A stretch of 35,352 nucleotides of DNA from Fidelibacterota bacterium (GTDB lineage Bacteria; Fidelibacterota; Marinisomatia; Marinisomatales; UBA1611): NCBI GenBank assembly GCA_002708715.1, contig PAPB01000016.1:4712-40063 (forward strand), given 5' to 3'. Both the position numbers and the translations under genes were made by a program. The notes below the pieces were generated by a model. It had not been told where the DNA came from. It was given only the letters and a program-made list of their open reading frames with translations, and ran no database searches. Below are positions 34,464-35,352 of the stretch, piece after piece; the stretch's first letter is position 1, and every line of letters begins with the position of its first letter.

Positions 34464-35352
34464 ATGTCACATATTACTAAAGTTGAAATTTCAAATGATA
34501 ATTGGGAGGCTTGCGATACTGATCTTATTGTGATTGGTGTATATAAAGATAAAAGCTTCACACCAATTGCACAATCTATCAATGAGAAAAATAATCAATT
34601 ATTTAATGTTGCAATTGATTTAGGTGATGTAAAAGGTGATAAAGGTGAAAGTAATCTTTTCTACCTCAATGGAAAACGAATACTCTTATTGGGTTTAGGA
34701 AAAAAGGAAAAATATACCGCAAAGGTAGCAAGAGAGGTTGGTGGTCGTGCGTCACGGATTGCTATTGAAAAAAAAATTGATAATTTTTTCATTGAGTGTT
34801 TAGCAAATAATAGCAATGAGTGCCAGGCATTAGGTGAAGGACTAGTATTGGGCAGCTATCAGTTTTTTGATTATAAAACAAAAAATACTGGTAAAAATTT
34901 TGAATTGCATTCAGTTACGGTTATAGGTTGTTCAAGTGAATTAATTCATAAAGGTGTTGCTATTGGTGATGCAGTGTGCCTCGCTAGAGATTTAGGTAAT
35001 TATCCTGGTAATGTGGCAACACCTTCTAAACTTGCTCAGGTAGCTGAAAAAATATCCGAAGAAGGTGGTATGAAGACTAAAATTTTTGATAGGAAAGAAT
35101 TTACAGAAATGGGTATGGGTGGTCTTGCAGGTGTTGCTATAGGAACAGATGAACCACCAAAATTTATTGTTATGGAGTATATGAAGGGAGGTGATAATAA
35201 ACCAAAAGTACTTGTTGGTAAAGGACTTACGTTTGATTCAGGTGGAATTTCTATTAAACCCTCAGCAAAAATGGATGAAATGAAATATGATATGTGTGGT
35301 TCTACAGTTGTCCTTGGTGTCTTTAAAGCTTTAGCTATTTTAAAGCCTGCTA
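34464..35352 (+). CDS. pepA: Leucyl aminopeptidase (M17), 3'-truncated
   Basis: This is a cytosolic dinuclear-metal aminopeptidase that frees N-terminal leucine and other residues. The frame opens at ATG 34464 after an AAGGA ribosome-binding site and runs off the window end, so about 296 residues are visible. The N-terminal M17 domain is followed by the catalytic domain start, with RDLGNYPGNVATPSKLA and KGLTFDSGGISIKPS. Metal and catalytic residues matching E. coli K270, D275, K282 and D293 are K253, D258, K265 and D276. The remaining metal ligands (NTDAEGR block) lie beyond the window. It is transcribed away from the translocase fusion. Confidence 0.93.
   Translation, partial: MSHITKVEISNDNWEACDTDLIVIGVYKDKSFTPIAQSINEKNNQLFNVAIDLGDVKGDKGESNLFYLNGKRILLLGLGKKEKYTAKVAREVGGRASRIAIEKKIDNFFIECLANNSNECQALGEGLVLGSYQFFDYKTKNTGKNFELHSVTVIGCSSELIHKGVAIGDAVCLARDLGNYPGNVATPSKLAQVAEKISEEGGMKTKIFDRKEFTEMGMGGLAGVAIGTDEPPKFIVMEYMKGGDNKPKVLVGKGLTFDSGGISIKPSAKMDEMKYDMCGSTVVLGVFKALAILKPA

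Overview
The window is AT-rich, densely packed bacterial chromosome with core housekeeping genes and short gaps. No tRNA, rRNA, CRISPR array, insertion sequence, prophage or integration site was seen. The best taxonomic clue is the M1 peptidase at the left end, whose C-terminal sorting domain begins with a YPNPFNP block. That block is typical of type IX secretion cargo in the FCB group, notably Marinimicrobia (SAR406, Fidelibacterota) and relatives. Low GC, many GTG/TTG starts and stop/start overlaps suggest a streamlined marine lineage. This placement is inference and was not tested by phylogeny.

Layout. 1-342 is the end of a truncated gene. 485-6573 (+) holds a secreted M1 aminopeptidase, folB, folK, a deoxynucleoside kinase, a 57-residue membrane protein, a DoxX protein, a small outer-membrane-like protein, rsmE, a HIT protein and a small secreted protein. 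6695-14246 (+) holds smc, an MscS channel, a DUF423 protein, an APC permease joined to a homocysteine S-methyltransferase, and dut. 14446-16399 is groES-groEL with its own leader and a textbook terminator. 16501-22029 (+) holds polA, a two-gene ABC exporter and alr. 22031-24430 (-) holds rlmH, a small membrane coiled-coil protein and a DASS anion transporter. 24537-28715 (+) holds a NamZ-type exo-muramidase, an unknown exported protein and a UMF1-type MFS transporter. 28882-31204 (+) holds an acyl-CoA thioesterase and acetyl-CoA synthetase, preceded by a strong-looking promoter, an inverted repeat between -35 and -10, and a foldable leader RNA. 31185-34349 (-) is a very large protein joining an ADP/ATP-translocase-like membrane domain, a helical-repeat region and a cyclic-nucleotide-binding domain. 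34464-35352 is the 5' part of a leucyl aminopeptidase (pepA).

How the genes fit together. Folate synthesis (folB, folK) and methionine formation (methyltransferase) meet in one-carbon metabolism. The deoxynucleoside kinase, dut and polA deal with DNA precursors and synthesis, and smc with chromosome packing. The alr and NamZ genes touch opposite ends of cell-wall metabolism. The thioesterase and Acs both act on acyl-CoA/acetate balance and share a leader that could control them together.

Most noteworthy items: the leader RNA and operator ahead of the thioesterase-acs pair; the translocase-repeat-cNMP fusion; the permease-methyltransferase pair resembling mmuP-mmuM; and the NamZ/unknown exported protein/UMF1 cluster. 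I did not find a clearly new multi-gene system. The leader RNA and the fusion protein are the best candidates for something undescribed.
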